A stretch of 64,000 nt of DNA from Macrostomum hystrix (lineage: Eukaryota > Platyhelminthes > Macrostomidae), in assembly GCA_950097015.1 (NCBI GenBank), contig CATNEN010000034.1:2767501-2831500 (forward strand). The letters run 5' to 3'. Each line of letters starts with the position of its first letter. The stretch's first letter is position 1. Positions 43,521 through 56,112 of the stretch are shown one piece after another. Below the pieces are notes generated by a model. The model worked only from the letters and a program-made list of their open reading frames with translations, was not told where the DNA came from and searched no databases. Position numbers and translations under genes: made by a program.

Positions 43521-45774
43521 TGATCGAGGGACGTAAACGCAAATAGACGCATTTTTGTGGTAATTGCATGTTTCTGCAGACATCCAAAGCTCATTCATAC
43601 TCTCACTAGGTAGATTTTCATATCGCATGTCGTTAACCAGACAAAGCTCTATTCTATTCGTCTTCCATTCCAGGCTCCAAGCCCCGGCCTCGGCACACGG
43701 AGACGCTCTTGGCTAATTAAAAGCTTGTCAGCGAAACTGCGGCCTACTTTGCTGCTGCACAGCGCAGCGGGGGAGACAAGCCGGCCTCCCGGACCGACTA
43801 GAAGAAAATGGCCAGGCCAGATGTCTGAAGACGGAGGAGGCATCTGGTTATAGGCCAAACACATCAATGGGGGGGGGCAAAGTTGCAGCGTCCCCGTCCC
43901 CTCCGCCATCAGTCAGGGATGATGAAAGCACAAGTGTGTGACCCAGGCTGGACAAGTGGTATAATTGCGGATTCGGTTTAACTGGGCCGGGCGGACAGGC
44001 TAACAATTGATTGGCAGGTCCAAGAGCATTGTGGATTTATACTTTTATCCGCAATCCGCACGCATGCATTCAGCTGCTGTAAGGTTGAGAACAAAAAAAC
44101 AGCTGTTATTTACTTCCCTGCTTGTAAATTAGTACTGGCAATATTGCAGCAGTACTGTTGTCCCCATCCTCTTTGCTCCAGACTCAGAATCTCATCTCAT
44201 CTGAATCTGCGAAAGAGAAGTCATTGCGGAGGGGATTGCCTATTTTCGGTTCATTAACTATACTGGTCCATGCCTGAGATTGGAGCATTGTGGAGAGGGG
44301 AGCGGTGAAGGGGGAGAGGTGTGCGGGACTCACAGATTTTGCGTAGCGTTTGTCGCCCTGGTGAATCACACACCCACATACACACACACACACACACAGT
44401 CCTCCCCCCCCTCATCTGATTGACAAGGGCGAGTCAGGAGGAGCAGTTGAGACCGGAGCCTTAGTTGTCGAGCTATCGCGGCAATCTCATTATTCCCAGC
44501 TCCTCCTGATGCGCATCAAGATACATAGAATCTATGTACGACTGTGTCCTACTGTGTGGTTACATTTGCAGACAGAAAAAAAAGGAAAATGTATTTTCGA
44601 GATAGTTCGCTTCGCAGCAGAACCTGACGAACCTAACGTCAGGGCCTCAGCTAATGAAGAGAAAATAAAAAGACCTGATGTGAGTCTGCTGTGAGAGCCA
44701 GCTCGGGTGAGGCAGAGCTCAATCCCACGGGAAATTATGGAATGGCGTCCCCTCCCGGCCTGTCTCTCCTCCGCCTTTTAAACCAGAGATGCAAGTCGGA
44801 TAAGTGAAAATAAGCGACTAGACCCTGTGTAATGGAACAGATTGCTTCTCGGGTGTGACTCGGAAGGACAAAGCGGTAACAATTGGCGATCTTTGGATGT
44901 CAAACAATCTGAATAATAAATTGTTAAAAATCTAGCTTTGCATTATAAAGTACTATTGCGTAGGTAAGCACAGATACCTCAGAAGTGACAGTCGAGGTGA
45001 CAGTCAGTGATGCGGTGAGTGATTGGCGTTAGAAACAATTCTTTCTTTCATACTAAAGTACTTCAGGTGAAGTCTAGAGCAATAAGAAAGTTGAGTTTCA
45101 AATTGAGAGCCACAGGGCTTCAACACCTAGAATGCTGTGGGAAAATTTCAAGATAAGCGAAATTACAACTTAACTAGTCGGACCAGATGTACAGTTTTCA
45201 GTCCGTGGACTGTGAGAGGCGAAAAACGCTCCTTTCACTAAGCTAAGATTCGAACCAACGATCGCTGACACGTTGAATTGAGCTGCTGCACTTGCTCCTA
45301 GGGGAGGAGCAAGTGCAAATCGGGAATATTTCGAACCTGGAGTCACCGGAGGATTAAATCACTGGGTCAGAAATCTTAGCTTGAGTGGAAATATGTTTTA
45401 ATGGTCACATAGGGACTGATGATGAAGGAAACTGGAAAGCAGAAGGAATCTGCTGCACTCGGCATCCTTGTAAAAAGCAGCAGCATGAAGCGGCGGCAGA
45501 GGAAGATGTTGAAGCAGCTGCTTGCCCCGGGGACATCCAGACCCTTTTGCAGCATATGCGCGCGGAGAACCACTAAGTGTGCATGAGGAATTCGGTAACT
45601 AGCTTTGATGATGGCTGCAGACTGTAAGCCGAGGATTTTGTCCCGATAAGCGAATGTTCGCAGATACATTTTGTGTTTCTTACAGGTCAGCTCATTCAGC
45701 GAATGACCCGAATGACCCGAAAAGCAGCGAAAGTGAATGACCATTCTAAGTAGCATGAACCATTGTAAGAAAGA
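43521..45774. other. Unique sequence with a CA microsatellite and a tRNA-like fragment
   Basis: (CA)n lies at about 44371-44398. A minus-strand tRNA-like fragment at about 45240-45295 (GATTCGAACCAACGATCGC, reverse B box) follows CAGTCCGTGGACTG and is probably a degraded SINE-B. No supported exon is seen; the open frames at 43649-43909, 44509-44694 and 45376-45780 have no signature. Confidence 0.4.
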
Positions 45775-46830
45775 TAGCATAACTGGATGATCATTCTAAG
45801 AAACGATTGTTAATGGATGATCATTCTAAGAAACGATTGTTAATGGATGATCATTCTAAGAAACGATTGTTAATGGATGATCATTCTAAGAAACTAATTG
45901 TAAATGGATGATCATTCTAAGAAACGATTGTTAATGGATGATCATTCTAAGAAACTAATTGTAAATGGATGATCATTCTAAGAAACGAATTGTTAATGGA
46001 TGATCATTCTAAGAAACGAATTGTAAATGGATGATCATTCTAAGAAACTAATTGTAAATGGATGATCATTCTAAGAAACTAATTGTAAATAGATGATTGT
46101 TCTAAGAAACGAATTGTAAATGGATGATCGTTCTAAGAAACGAATTGTTAATGGATGATCATTCTAAGAAACGAATTGTAAATTGATGAACTTTCGAAGA
46201 AACGAATTGTTAATGGATGATCATTCTAAGAAACGATTGTAAATGGATAATCATTCTAAGAAACGAATTGTAAATGGATGATCATTCTAAGAAACGAATT
46301 GTAAATGGATGATCGTTCTAAGAAACGAATTGTAAATGGATGATCATTCTAAGAAACGAATTGTAAATGGATGATCATTCTAAGAAACGATTGTTAATGG
46401 ATGATCATTCTAAGAAACGAATTGTTAATGGATGATCATTCTAAGAAACGAATTGTAAATGGATGATCATTCTAAGAAACGAATTGTTAATGGATGATCA
46501 TTCTAAGAAACTAATTGTAAATGGATGATCATTCTAAGAAACTTATTGTTAATGGATGATCATTCTAAGAAAAAAATCGTAATTGGACGATCATTCTAAG
46601 AAAAGAATCGTAATTGGACGATCATTCTAAGAAAAGAATCGTAATTGGACGATCATTCTAAGAAACGAATCGTAAATGGATGATCATTCTAAGAAACGAA
46701 TCGTAATTGAACGATCATTCTAAGAAAAGAATCGTAATTGGACGATCATTCTAAGAAACGAATCGTAAATGGATGATCATTCTAAGAAGCGAATCGTAAA
46801 TGGATGATCATTCTAAGAAGCGAATAGTAT
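45775..46830. repeat. 30/31-bp tandem array with ATGATCAT palindrome
   Basis: About 35 copies of a unit containing ATGGATGATCATTCTAAGAA and CGAATTGTAA. ATGATCAT is a perfect 8-bp palindrome in nearly every copy. From about 46560 the unit changes to GTAATTGGACGATCATTCTA, a distinct subfamily at the right end. Confidence 0.97.
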
Positions 46831-47355
46831 TTTAAAACTATTCAGCGCTCATATGAAGTAATTGTTAACAACGGAGACACTGACTGACATTAAAAAAGAT
46901 AATTCAACGGTCAATTAAAGCATGTATTTAAATCAAATGTAGATTATTTGACCATTCTAGGAAGCGAAGCGCGAATTCATAAGCCACAGGAAGCGGACTT
47001 GACAGGGAGAAATCTAGTCTCAGGCTTAGCAAAGTTCTGAAGCCAGGGTCAGCAGGCGAGTTGCCAGCGGCTCTGAAAGAACTGAAATGCTGATGAAAAA
47101 ACGCTACCCTGAGCGCCGCCCAGTCAACAAGGGAATCCCATCAGCCAATGACAAATACCCAGGGCTTTTCATTCGCCGGCAATAATGGCCATGTTTTGGG
47201 CCCATCCCCACTACAATCCCTCCTTGATCCCTGTCCTGGCCCAGTTCTCATATTGACCCCCCTCCCCCAATAGTGCCTCATCAGTCCCAAAGGGCAGTCA
47301 GCGGAGAGCAGCCGAATTTCATTTGATTGTCTTGACGGGACTAAAACAGATAGCA
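46831..47355. promoter_or_regulatory. Upstream region of the protocadherin-like gene
   Basis: Unique sequence, GC-richer toward the gene. An acceptor-like CTAAAACAG lies 6 nt upstream of the ATG at 47356. No TATA box is evident. Confidence 0.4.
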
Positions 47356-50300
47356 ATGGCGCTGTCAGCCCTGACGACAGTTATCTTCACCGCTCTCGCC
47401 GCTTCCACGGTCCAAAGTCCGCCAACGGTGATGCTTGAGGTGGACGAGGAGGCGCCGGTCGGCAAGCTTATCGAAAACCTCAAGAGTCGCCTCAGCCTGC
47501 CTGATGGCAGTCGTTTCGACATCAGCTTCTCAACTGAAGAAATTCGCCGACTCTTCCAGTTGGACTCCGGCACCGGCGAGATTCGAACTCGCGACCGGCT
47601 AGACCGAGAGGCCCTCTGTCCAGGCAGCAAGCTGGCCACGTGTCAGCGCGGCTTCAGCGTTGAGGTCCACCGAGGCGACACCAACGAGATGGAAGTCTAC
47701 TCGGTGCGCGTCGCCGTTCGCGACGTGAACGATCGCAGGCCGAGCTTCCACCCCAAGGACAAGCCGTTCCACATCAGTATCGCCGAGTCGGACAGCCCGC
47801 CCAGCATTTACTCACTGCCCGCTGCCGAGGATCTTGACGCTGCGGGGCATGACGCCATCGTCTACAACCTGGAGCCCAGCGACGACGCTGGGCGGTACTT
47901 CCGACTTGGCACCGTGTCCCGCGGCGGCCGCACCGTCCCGAGACTGGAGCTGCACCAGTCTCTGGACCGTGAGGCGCGGGACAGTTACAAGCTGGCCCTA
48001 GTCGCTACAGATGCCCAGTTTCCGGATCAGCCGGACCGGACGGAGATTCTCGTCCGAGTGCTGGACGCCAATGACAACCGTCCAGAGTTCCGGTTGTCCA
48101 GCAGCAGCTTGGTCGTGTCAGAGTGCTGCGAACTTCACCGGCCGCTGCTGCACCTTGAGGCGACTGACGCTGATGAAGACAAACGGCATCGGTTCAGCAT
48201 TGCCAGCACAGCCAGTCCGGAGGTGGCGCGCTCCTTCTACATCTCTGGAAACCAGCTGAGGCAAAATCGTTCTTTAGACTACGAAGCTTTGTCTTCCAAA
48301 GTGCTCTACGTTCCTCTGGTAGTTGAAGACTTCGGCGGCCTTAAGTCTGAGACGGACATTGAGGTTCGCATCTCCGACTGCAATGACAATTATCCAAACA
48401 TCAGTCTGGAGCTGATCGACCCGACAGTGTTAGAGAACGACCCGGCCGACAAGCTGCTGGCTAGGGTGAAAGTTCGTGACGAGGACGCTGGTGAGAACGG
48501 AACGGTAGAGTGCTCCGTCTCCGAGCAGATGCGGCAGCAGTTTGAACTGTCGCAGCGCATTGTTGATGGGCCCCACCAGACTTTCTACCAGCTGCGAAAA
48601 CTGCATGGCGCTCGGCTGGATAGAGAGGCTGCCGAGGGCGGCGATACCGTCCGGGTTGAGCTGGTTTGTCGCGACCGAGGTAAGCCGACGCCGCGGGAAA
48701 CCCGGAGCTCTGTGTCGGTGCGCGTGATCGACGAGAATGACAATCCACCGGAGCCGGAACTGCCCCGTTATCGCTTCCGCGTGCCGGAAAACCGTCCGGT
48801 GGGCACCTTTGTTGGCCGAGTTGCCGCTGTCGACCGAGACGCCGGCGAGAACGGTCGACTGAGCTTCCGGCTCGACGCAGTCGGGGAGCAGTTCTTCAGC
48901 CTCAGTCCGCGACCGCCTGCTGCTGCCGAGCTGCACACGAGACTGGCCTTCGATCGGGAGACGCGAGATACATACTCATTTGTGCTCACCGTGGAGGACA
49001 GCGGGCCCAAGGGCCGGCTGACAGTCACCGTTCCCGTTGAGGTTCTCATCGACGATGAGGACGACTCGGCACCGGTGTTCAACCGGAAGGAGTATGTCTT
49101 CCGGGTGGTGGAAGACTTTGGTCGGAACAGCAGCAGCGACAGAATTATCGGGACAGTAGAGGCCACAGACGCGGATATTGGCTACAACGGTGATATTCAT
49201 TACGAGGTTGAGCGACGCTCCCAGCCCGTCGATGGAGTATTCTTTCACTTTCGCGGCAACCAACTCTACGCCAGGGGCAACCTGGACAGGGAGCGGCGAG
49301 AGGTGATTAATCTGGACCTGCTTGCGATAAACCGCGGTCCGAAGCAGCACCGGGGTGTGGCGCACGCCAGTGTGACGCTGCTAGACGTGAATGACAATGC
49401 GCCACAGCTGGTGGGAGCTCAGCGCAAGTACAACCTGTCCGACAGCAGCCCGGCTGGGACAGAGGTATCATTTATTTAGAAACTTTATAATTTAATAATC
49501 AAGTTACCTTGAAGCTCACAACTCCCATCTGTCAGGTGCTAAGGCTGGCTAGTGTTGATCGCGACGCAGAAGAGAACGGCTCCGTGACCTACAGCTTAGT
49601 TGGACCGGACTATGGTCATTTCAGCGTTGACCCGAACCATGGCATTGTCACTCTCACCAACAGCCTGCTTAAACTGCCGCCACCTCCGCCTCAGACACCA
49701 GAGTCACGTAGGCATGAGGCACCTGGATCCGATAGGCTATATAAACTGGTGGTTCGAGCCACAGACCGCGGCCGGCCTCCATTAAGCAGCCCAGAAGAGA
49801 CATTGTTTGTCAGTGTGCTGTCTGGACAGCTGTTCAACCCAGACAGGGATGGGGCCGGCGGTGGCGGAGGTGTTGGCGGTCGCTCCGGTGGCAGCGATCG
49901 GTCGCACAATATCTCAGCCGATGCTGACAAGCACTTCTTCATTCTGCTGTGCCTGGCGGCTGTGGTCTTTGTCATCTTCTTGCTGTTGCTAGCAGTGCTT
50001 ATCTACGTCCACCGGAAGGGTGAGTGGCTAGCAGAACTGAAGCTTAAAATGCCAAGACCCGATGCAGCTTTTGAAGTAGCAAATTTAATGAGCCTGACAA
50101 TTAATTTTAACAGGCAGCGACACTCCAGCAACCAGAGAGGTTCACGGCGTCTGGTATGACAAGGCGAATGCCGATGCGGTGAGTTTCAGACGCTAGACTC
50201 AGTTCAGTTCCTTTCAGTTCCTAGACAAAGCTATATACTCGCGTTTGTCTTTACAAACTGTAAAGACAGTTAAGACAACTGCCTGTCCCATCCGCCGAAT

Positions 50301-50909
50301 CTCCGACAGGCTGACGCCGCCGATTGCAGCGAGTTCCGCTTCCCGGACGTTGTCAAAACCGTCACCGCCTCAGAGAGATCCGAGATGCCTCCGCCATCGC
50401 CGCCGCTGCCGCCGCCGCCGCTGACGCTGTCGCACGGCTGCCACTCGGGCGGCTCCGCAACACTTGTCATCGACAATGCACGCGCCCGCAGTCCCAGCCG
50501 GATGCTGAGGGACAAATTCCCCAGCTTCGGCTACCTCGCCGACTATCCGACTATTGAAGGCGAGCCGGCTTCACAGCAGCAGCAGCAGCAGCAGCAGCAG
50601 CGGCATCAGTTCCAGCTGCTCACTATGCGCAGCTGCAACGGTTACGAGTCGTTTCAGCAGCAGCACCGACAAAGGCGCACCGGTCTCGGCTCCGACCGAC
50701 TGCCCAGGAAAGCCTACGGCACCACTGCCGCCGCCGACATTCTCGGCGTTCGAGAGAACCGGTACGCTGGCTCGTCGGCTTCAGGAGCGGCGGAAACTCC
50801 AGGCGGTTACGCTGTGCTGACTGGCAGCTCAGCGGCGGCTGCGGCCGGTGATCTGGTGGTGAACCCGGCGGTGTGCCGGACGCCCTACATGACGTCGAGT
50901 TTCGTCTAG
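47356..50909 (+). CDS. Protocadherin-like adhesion protein, 4 exons
   Basis: Exons 47356-49464, 49536-50019, 50114-50178 and 50310-50909 join in phase to 1085 aa. The ATG at 47356 opens a signal peptide (MALSALTTVIFTALAAS). Six cadherin repeats end in DxND-type calcium linkers at about residues 122 (DVNDRRP), 236 (DANDNRP), 340 (DCNDNYP), 458 (DENDNPP), 565 (DEDDSAP) and 676 (DVNDNAP). A seventh repeat with an extra proline-rich loop (LPPPPPQTP) leads through a glycine-rich stalk to a membrane helix at about 837-861 (FFILLCLAAVVFVIFLLLLA). DRDAGENG and LDRE-type motifs are typical. The 220-residue cytoplasmic tail has proline-rich and polyglutamine (9 Q) tracts and no catenin-binding region, as in protocadherins. 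One giant first exon for most ectodomain repeats is also protocadherin-like. Role: calcium-dependent cell adhesion or signalling. Confidence 0.95.
50575..50600 (+). repeat. CAG run encoding polyglutamine in the protocadherin tail
   Basis: Nine consecutive CAG codons in exon 4, in frame, between EPAS and RHQF. The pure CAG tract is likely length-polymorphic. Confidence 0.9.
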
Positions 50910-51700
50910 TCCAGCCCGGCCTTACCGTTAAGCCTTTGAAAATATTACGCACCATTTTCTGTTGAAATTCATGCGCTTATTCATTCATTTTGCACAGCAT
51001 TATTGTAGGAATTGAGGTTGGAGCTAAGCTTTTTAAGTCTCTGAATAGAACATTAGCCAAATATAATACTGGCGTCAAGACTCCGCTAAATGTGCAGCTT
51101 ACCATTTTAGGTAATGTGTAGTTTATGGAATGTGCAGTATCGGAAATATACTTTTCAGGTAATGTGCAGTCGAAGGTATGTGCCGCTTATGAAATGTGCA
51201 GCATCAGGAATGTGCAACAAAGGATATGTTGAGTCTAGGGAATGTGCAACGACCCCCGTAAGGCGCACTCTCATATTGACTTTGATTAGAACATTCTGTT
51301 AATTGATGCCAGTGTATACAATGTTTAGTTTAATCTCAATTATTGTTTTATTTAAGCTATCACTGCCGTCGTAGTTGTACAGTGCATGCAATCAAGATTT
51401 GATCGGAAAATATAGCTTCTTTCATCTGTCGGAGCACTGCTTTGAGATGCCTATAAAGCTAACAGCTAAATTTTGGCATTGCTTTTTTTTCTTCCTTGCA
51501 ATTCAATCCGTCTTCTCTAACGACTCGCCCACTGAATGGTTGCTTGTTTTGTCGCCAATCTCGACGCTGCTCTTGATGTCAAAATGAAGGCGTAAGGGGC
51601 GAAATCATTCTAACATTGATTTTAAGGGTCTCTTTTGTAAGAAAATACTCACGAGGCAATAATGGGACGATGCTTGCCGTGATAAGCGATGGGATCATTT
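50910..51700. other. 3' flank of the protocadherin-like gene
   Basis: Probable 3' UTR followed by unique sequence. A loose series of AATGTGCAG/AATGTGTAG words occurs at 51088-51250, possibly a degraded short tandem array. No AATAAA was noticed close to the stop. Confidence 0.4.
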
Positions 51701-51701
51701 A

Positions 51702-52016
51702 CAGGAGGGCTGCGGGCAAGGGCACACAATTTGGTGACGATCTAGACCCGCAGTCAGCGAGGGAGCAGTTCTGCCCATACCGATGACTCCTGAGCACACA
51801 CGCTCACATCTGCCTTGACTTTCTCATCGTCAGGCAGTGTACACTCTCACTGTGACTTGGAGGTTGGCCCACAAGGGCGTAAATTGCACGACAAGCCCCC
51901 AAGCCTTCTCTCCGCGGCTGCACCCCAAATAAATGTGGCCTCGCGGCGGAATCGAGCTCAGGGACCTTGGCGCGAGAGACAAACGCGTTGACCGCTCTGC
52001 CAGTTACACCCACGTA
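51702..52016 (-). mobile_element. SINE-A copy, near full length
   Basis: Minus-strand copy from AGGAGGGCTGCGGGCAAGGG (3' end) to the tRNA head (CAACGCGTTGACCGCTCTGCC on the plus strand reads as the A box in reverse). GTGATAAG occurs at 51679 and 52034, a possible target-site duplication. It borders the 52-54 kb satellite directly. Confidence 0.88.
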
Positions 52017-52029
52017 GTGATTCTATGTG

Positions 52030-54065
52030 AACAGTGATAAGATAGGAATAGTAATGGAATAATAATAGGATGGGAATAGTAATGGGATGAGAATAGCAAT
52101 GGGATGGGAATAATAACAGGATGGGAATAATAATAGGATGGGAATAGAGATGGGATGGGAATAATAATAGGATGGGAATAATAACAGGATGGGAATAATA
52201 ATAGGATGGGAATAGAAATGGGATGGGAATAGTAATGGATGGGAATAGCAATAGGATGAGAATAGTAATAGGATGGGAATAGCAATAGGATGAGAATAGT
52301 AATGGATGGGAATAGCAATAGGATGAGAATAGTAATAGGATGGGAATAGTAATAGGATGGGAATAGCAATAGGATGAGAATAGTAATAGGATTGGAATAG
52401 CAATAGGATGGGAATAGTAATAGGATGGGAATAGCAATAGGATGAGAATAGTAATAGGATGGGAATAGCAATAGGATGAGAATAGTAATGGATGGGAATA
52501 GCAATAGGATGAGAATAGTAATAGGATGGGAATAGCAATGGGATGGGAATAGTAATAGGATGGGAATAGCAATAGGATGAGAATAGTAATAGGATGGGAA
52601 TAGCAATAGGATGAGAATAGTAATAGGATAGGAATAGCAATAGGATGAGAATAGTAATAGGATGGGAATAGCAATAGGATGGGAATAGCAATGGATGGGA
52701 ATAGCAATGGATGGGAATAGCAATGGATGGGAATAGCAATGGATGGGAATAGCAATGGATGGGAATAGCAATGGATGGGAATAGCAATGGATGGGAATAG
52801 CAATGGATGGGAATAGCAATGGATGGGAATAGCAATAGGATGGGAATAGCAATGGATGGGAATAGCAATGGATGGGAATAGCAATGGATGGGTATAGCAT
52901 GGATGGGAATAATAATAGGATGGGAATAGCAATAGGATGGGAATAGCAATGGGATGGGAATAGCAATGGATGGGAATAGCAATAGAATGGGAATAGCAAT
53001 GGATGGGAATAGCAATGGATGGGAATAGCAATGGATGGGAATAGCAATGGATGGGAATAATAATAGGATGGGAATAGCAATAGGATGGGAATAGCAATGG
53101 ATGGGAATAGCAATAGGATGAGAATAGTAATGGATGGGAATAGCAATAGGATGAGAATAATAATAGGATGGGAATAGCAATAGGATGGGAATAGCAATGG
53201 ATGGGAATAGCAATGGATGGGAATAGCATGGATGGGAATAGCAATGGATGGGAATAGCATGGATGGGAATAATAATAGGATGGGAATAGCAATAGGATGG
53301 GAATAGCAATAGGATGGGAATAGCAATAGAATGGGAATAGCAATAGGATGGGAATAGCAATGGATGGGAATAGCAATAGGATGGGAATAGCAATGGATGG
53401 GAATAGCAATGGATGGGAATAGCAATGGATGGGAATAGCATGGATGGGAATAATAATAGGATGGGAATAGCAATAGGATGGGAATAGCAATGGATGGGAA
53501 TAGCAATGGATGGGAATAGCAATGGATGGGAATAATAATAGGATGGGAATAGCAATAGGATGGGAATAGCAATGGATGGGAATAGCAATGGATGGGAATA
53601 GTAATAGGATAGGAATAGCAATAGGATGGGAATAGCAATGGATGGGAATAGCAATGGGATGGGAATAGCAATGGATGGGAATAGCAATGGATGGGAATAG
53701 CAATGGATGGGAATAGCAATGGATGGGAATAGCAATGGATGGGAATAGTAATAGGATAGGAATAGCAATAGGATGGGAATAGCAATGGATGGGAATAGCA
53801 ATGGGATGGGAATAGCAATGGATGGGAATAGCAATGGATGGGAATAGCAATGGGATGGGAATAGCAATGGATGGGAATAGCAATGGATGGGAATAGTAAT
53901 AGGATAGGAATAGCAATAGGATGGGAATAGCAATGGATGGGAATAGCAATGGGATGGGAATAGCAATGGATGGGAATAGCAATGGATGGGAATAGCAATG
54001 GGATGGGAATAGCAATGGATGGGAATAGCAATGGATGGGAATAGTAATAGGATAGGAATAGTAGT
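52030..54065. repeat. 16/17-bp GGGAATAGCAATGGAT array
   Basis: About 120 copies of GGGAATAGCAATGGAT or GGGAATAGCAATAGGAT. The left quarter is dominated by GTAATAGG and GAGAATAG variants, the right by GCAATGGAT. Blocks of about 130 bp recur near the right end (about 53580, 53740, 53880). Three minus frames stay open for about 700 codons; they encode only Tyr/Ser/His/Pro/Ile/Leu repeats and are artefacts. Confidence 0.97.
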
Positions 54066-54827
54066 GGAACGGGTGTGGTGTATTTTTAAACAGAGTTCGC
54101 AAACGTATTTTTTTGTTGAAAGTGACCTGAGCAGCATAGTTTAACAGAATGGCTTGTGCAATCCAAAGTGAGTTTCTCCGTGCTGGAATCTATTTTGTGT
54201 ATACTTTAATTAGCCATCTAATTGGTGGCAGAATATCCATCCACCTGTCCATTATGGTCCACACCTTACTCTGAGTTGACCGTGTGCATTGTTTCACAAG
54301 TGGGCTGTACGAGTTCCAGCTAAAGTGGGCCCTAGCAACAAGGTGTGTTTGGGAATGTGTGAAGTGTGATTAGTCACACACTGCTGAGAATGCTGGCTCT
54401 TAGTAAAGGTCTGACTAGGGATGAGGGGAAAAAACTGGACAGCCGGGGGAAGTTGCCACGCCCCTTTCCCACATTTGCGAGTGCCAGCCACTACAAACTG
54501 CATCTGTGTCTTTGCCTGGTGGCGTGAATTTTATATGAAGGCGCATTTTGATTGTTTTGGCTTGAAGTGAAAATGCAATCTAGCTTATAGGCTACTCTTG
54601 TATCATTGTATCATTCTCAATAGACAATCCATAAAATTGACTGGCAAAAGCAGCCTTGTGATGGGAAAAATTGAAGCCTCATTTTTTTAGCTTCGATGCA
54701 TTTTGACTTTTTTGTCAGCCATTGTGCATGGCTGCTTGGCCGTAAATTGGGTTTGCCTTCTGTGAGATTGTGAGTCTTTGGGTTTTGATAAAATTTGCCT
54801 GTAAATTCTGGTTGGAAGAAGAGCAAC
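54066..54827. other. Unique sequence
   Basis: No supported exon, RNA or repeat. Confidence 0.35.
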
Positions 54828-55070
54828 CTTCAAGCGCGTTTGCCTCTCCTACCAAGGTCCCTGAGCTCGATTCCGCCGCGAGGCCACATGTATTTGGGGC
54901 TTGTCGTGCAATTTACGCTTTTGAGGGCCAACCTCCAAGGCACAGTGAGAGTGTACACTGCCTGACGTTGAGAAAGTCAGAGCAGATGTACACACCTGTG
55001 TGCGTGTGTGCTCAGGATTCAGCGAAATGGGCAGAATTGCCTCCTCGCTGGCTGTGGGTCTAGTGTCCAG
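54828..55070 (+). mobile_element. SINE-A copy, 5' and internal deletions
   Basis: The head is truncated at GCGCGTTTGCCTCTCC. The GGGCGCAGCCGCGGAGAGAA segment is missing (TATTTGGGG joins directly to CTTGTCGTGC). The body ends at GGCTGTGGGTCTAGTGTC. Confidence 0.83.
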
Positions 55071-55077
55071 TGTACAT

Positions 55078-55170
55078 TTCTGTACAGTCCGTGGACTGTG
55101 GAGTCAGCCACACCCGCCCAGCTGATACTGGTACCCAATCAAAAGCTAATTAAGTATCTTTTTGCTCTGA
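55078..55170 (-). mobile_element. SINE-B fragment abutting SINE-A
   Basis: CAGTCCGTGGACTG, CCCAGCTGATACTGGTACCC and TTAAGTATCTTTTTGCT correspond to the reversed SINE-B body. It is heavily degraded. Confidence 0.7.
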
Positions 55171-55841
55171 TCTCGGGAATTAAGCTAAGGCAGCTCATAG
55201 GCCCGTGAGCACATCCTCATTGCTCTCTGCTTTTGATAACTTATCGATTAACTGTTTGACTCGGCATGTTATGAGCAGTCGGCTTTGTCGGATTTCGCTT
55301 AGGTATATTGCAATGCTACAGATTTTCTGTTGGGATAAATATCCACACAGCTGTTGCCAGGCAGGCGTGCTGGGGAATAAACTCGTTCGGGCTGGAAGGC
55401 CGGAAATCGAAAGAGATTAACCTCCCAGCTGATTAGCATAAAATCCGCAACAGGGATATTTTCTCCTCTCCCCCGCCCACCTGGCTGGCATGCACTTCTG
55501 TTCTCGTGAGCAGCCGCTGTGGTATTTCACCAAGGTAGGCCAATAATGAGTTCCCGTGCAGTTTTTACTGCCCCTCTTGGCTTGGCACTGATGGAGATAA
55601 CCCGTCTGGGTTGTTGCTAGGCGGTTGGGATGGGGTGCGGTGTGCAGCTGGGAGAAGAATCCTGCACACTCAGGAGTCCGGGAATCAACTCAAACAGAAT
55701 ATGGGGATAACAGACGATTTAATCTCGCATCCAGCCATCAAAATGCGGATTTTTCATTCCCATCTAAGCTGTGCCGGGCATACTCATACCCCCTTGATGA
55801 ATGTTTGTAGGCCTTGGGCTACAGCTGCTGCATTGCCAAAG
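55171..55841. other. Unique sequence
   Basis: No supported exon. Small open frames continue into the neighbouring microsatellite and are not credible. Confidence 0.35.

Positions 55842-56112
<271 letters not shown>

Noticed and set aside
42908-43628. Minus-strand repeat proteins of 139-228 aa
   Set aside because: The 31-bp array is open in all frames; the product only cycles through translations of the same unit.
51958-54137. Three overlapping minus-strand open frames of about 700 codons (Tyr-Ser-His-Pro-Ile repeats)
   Set aside because: All three frames are open only because the 16/17-bp satellite contains no stop on that strand. The frames encode the same repetitive composition with no domain, and a SINE sits at the 3' end.
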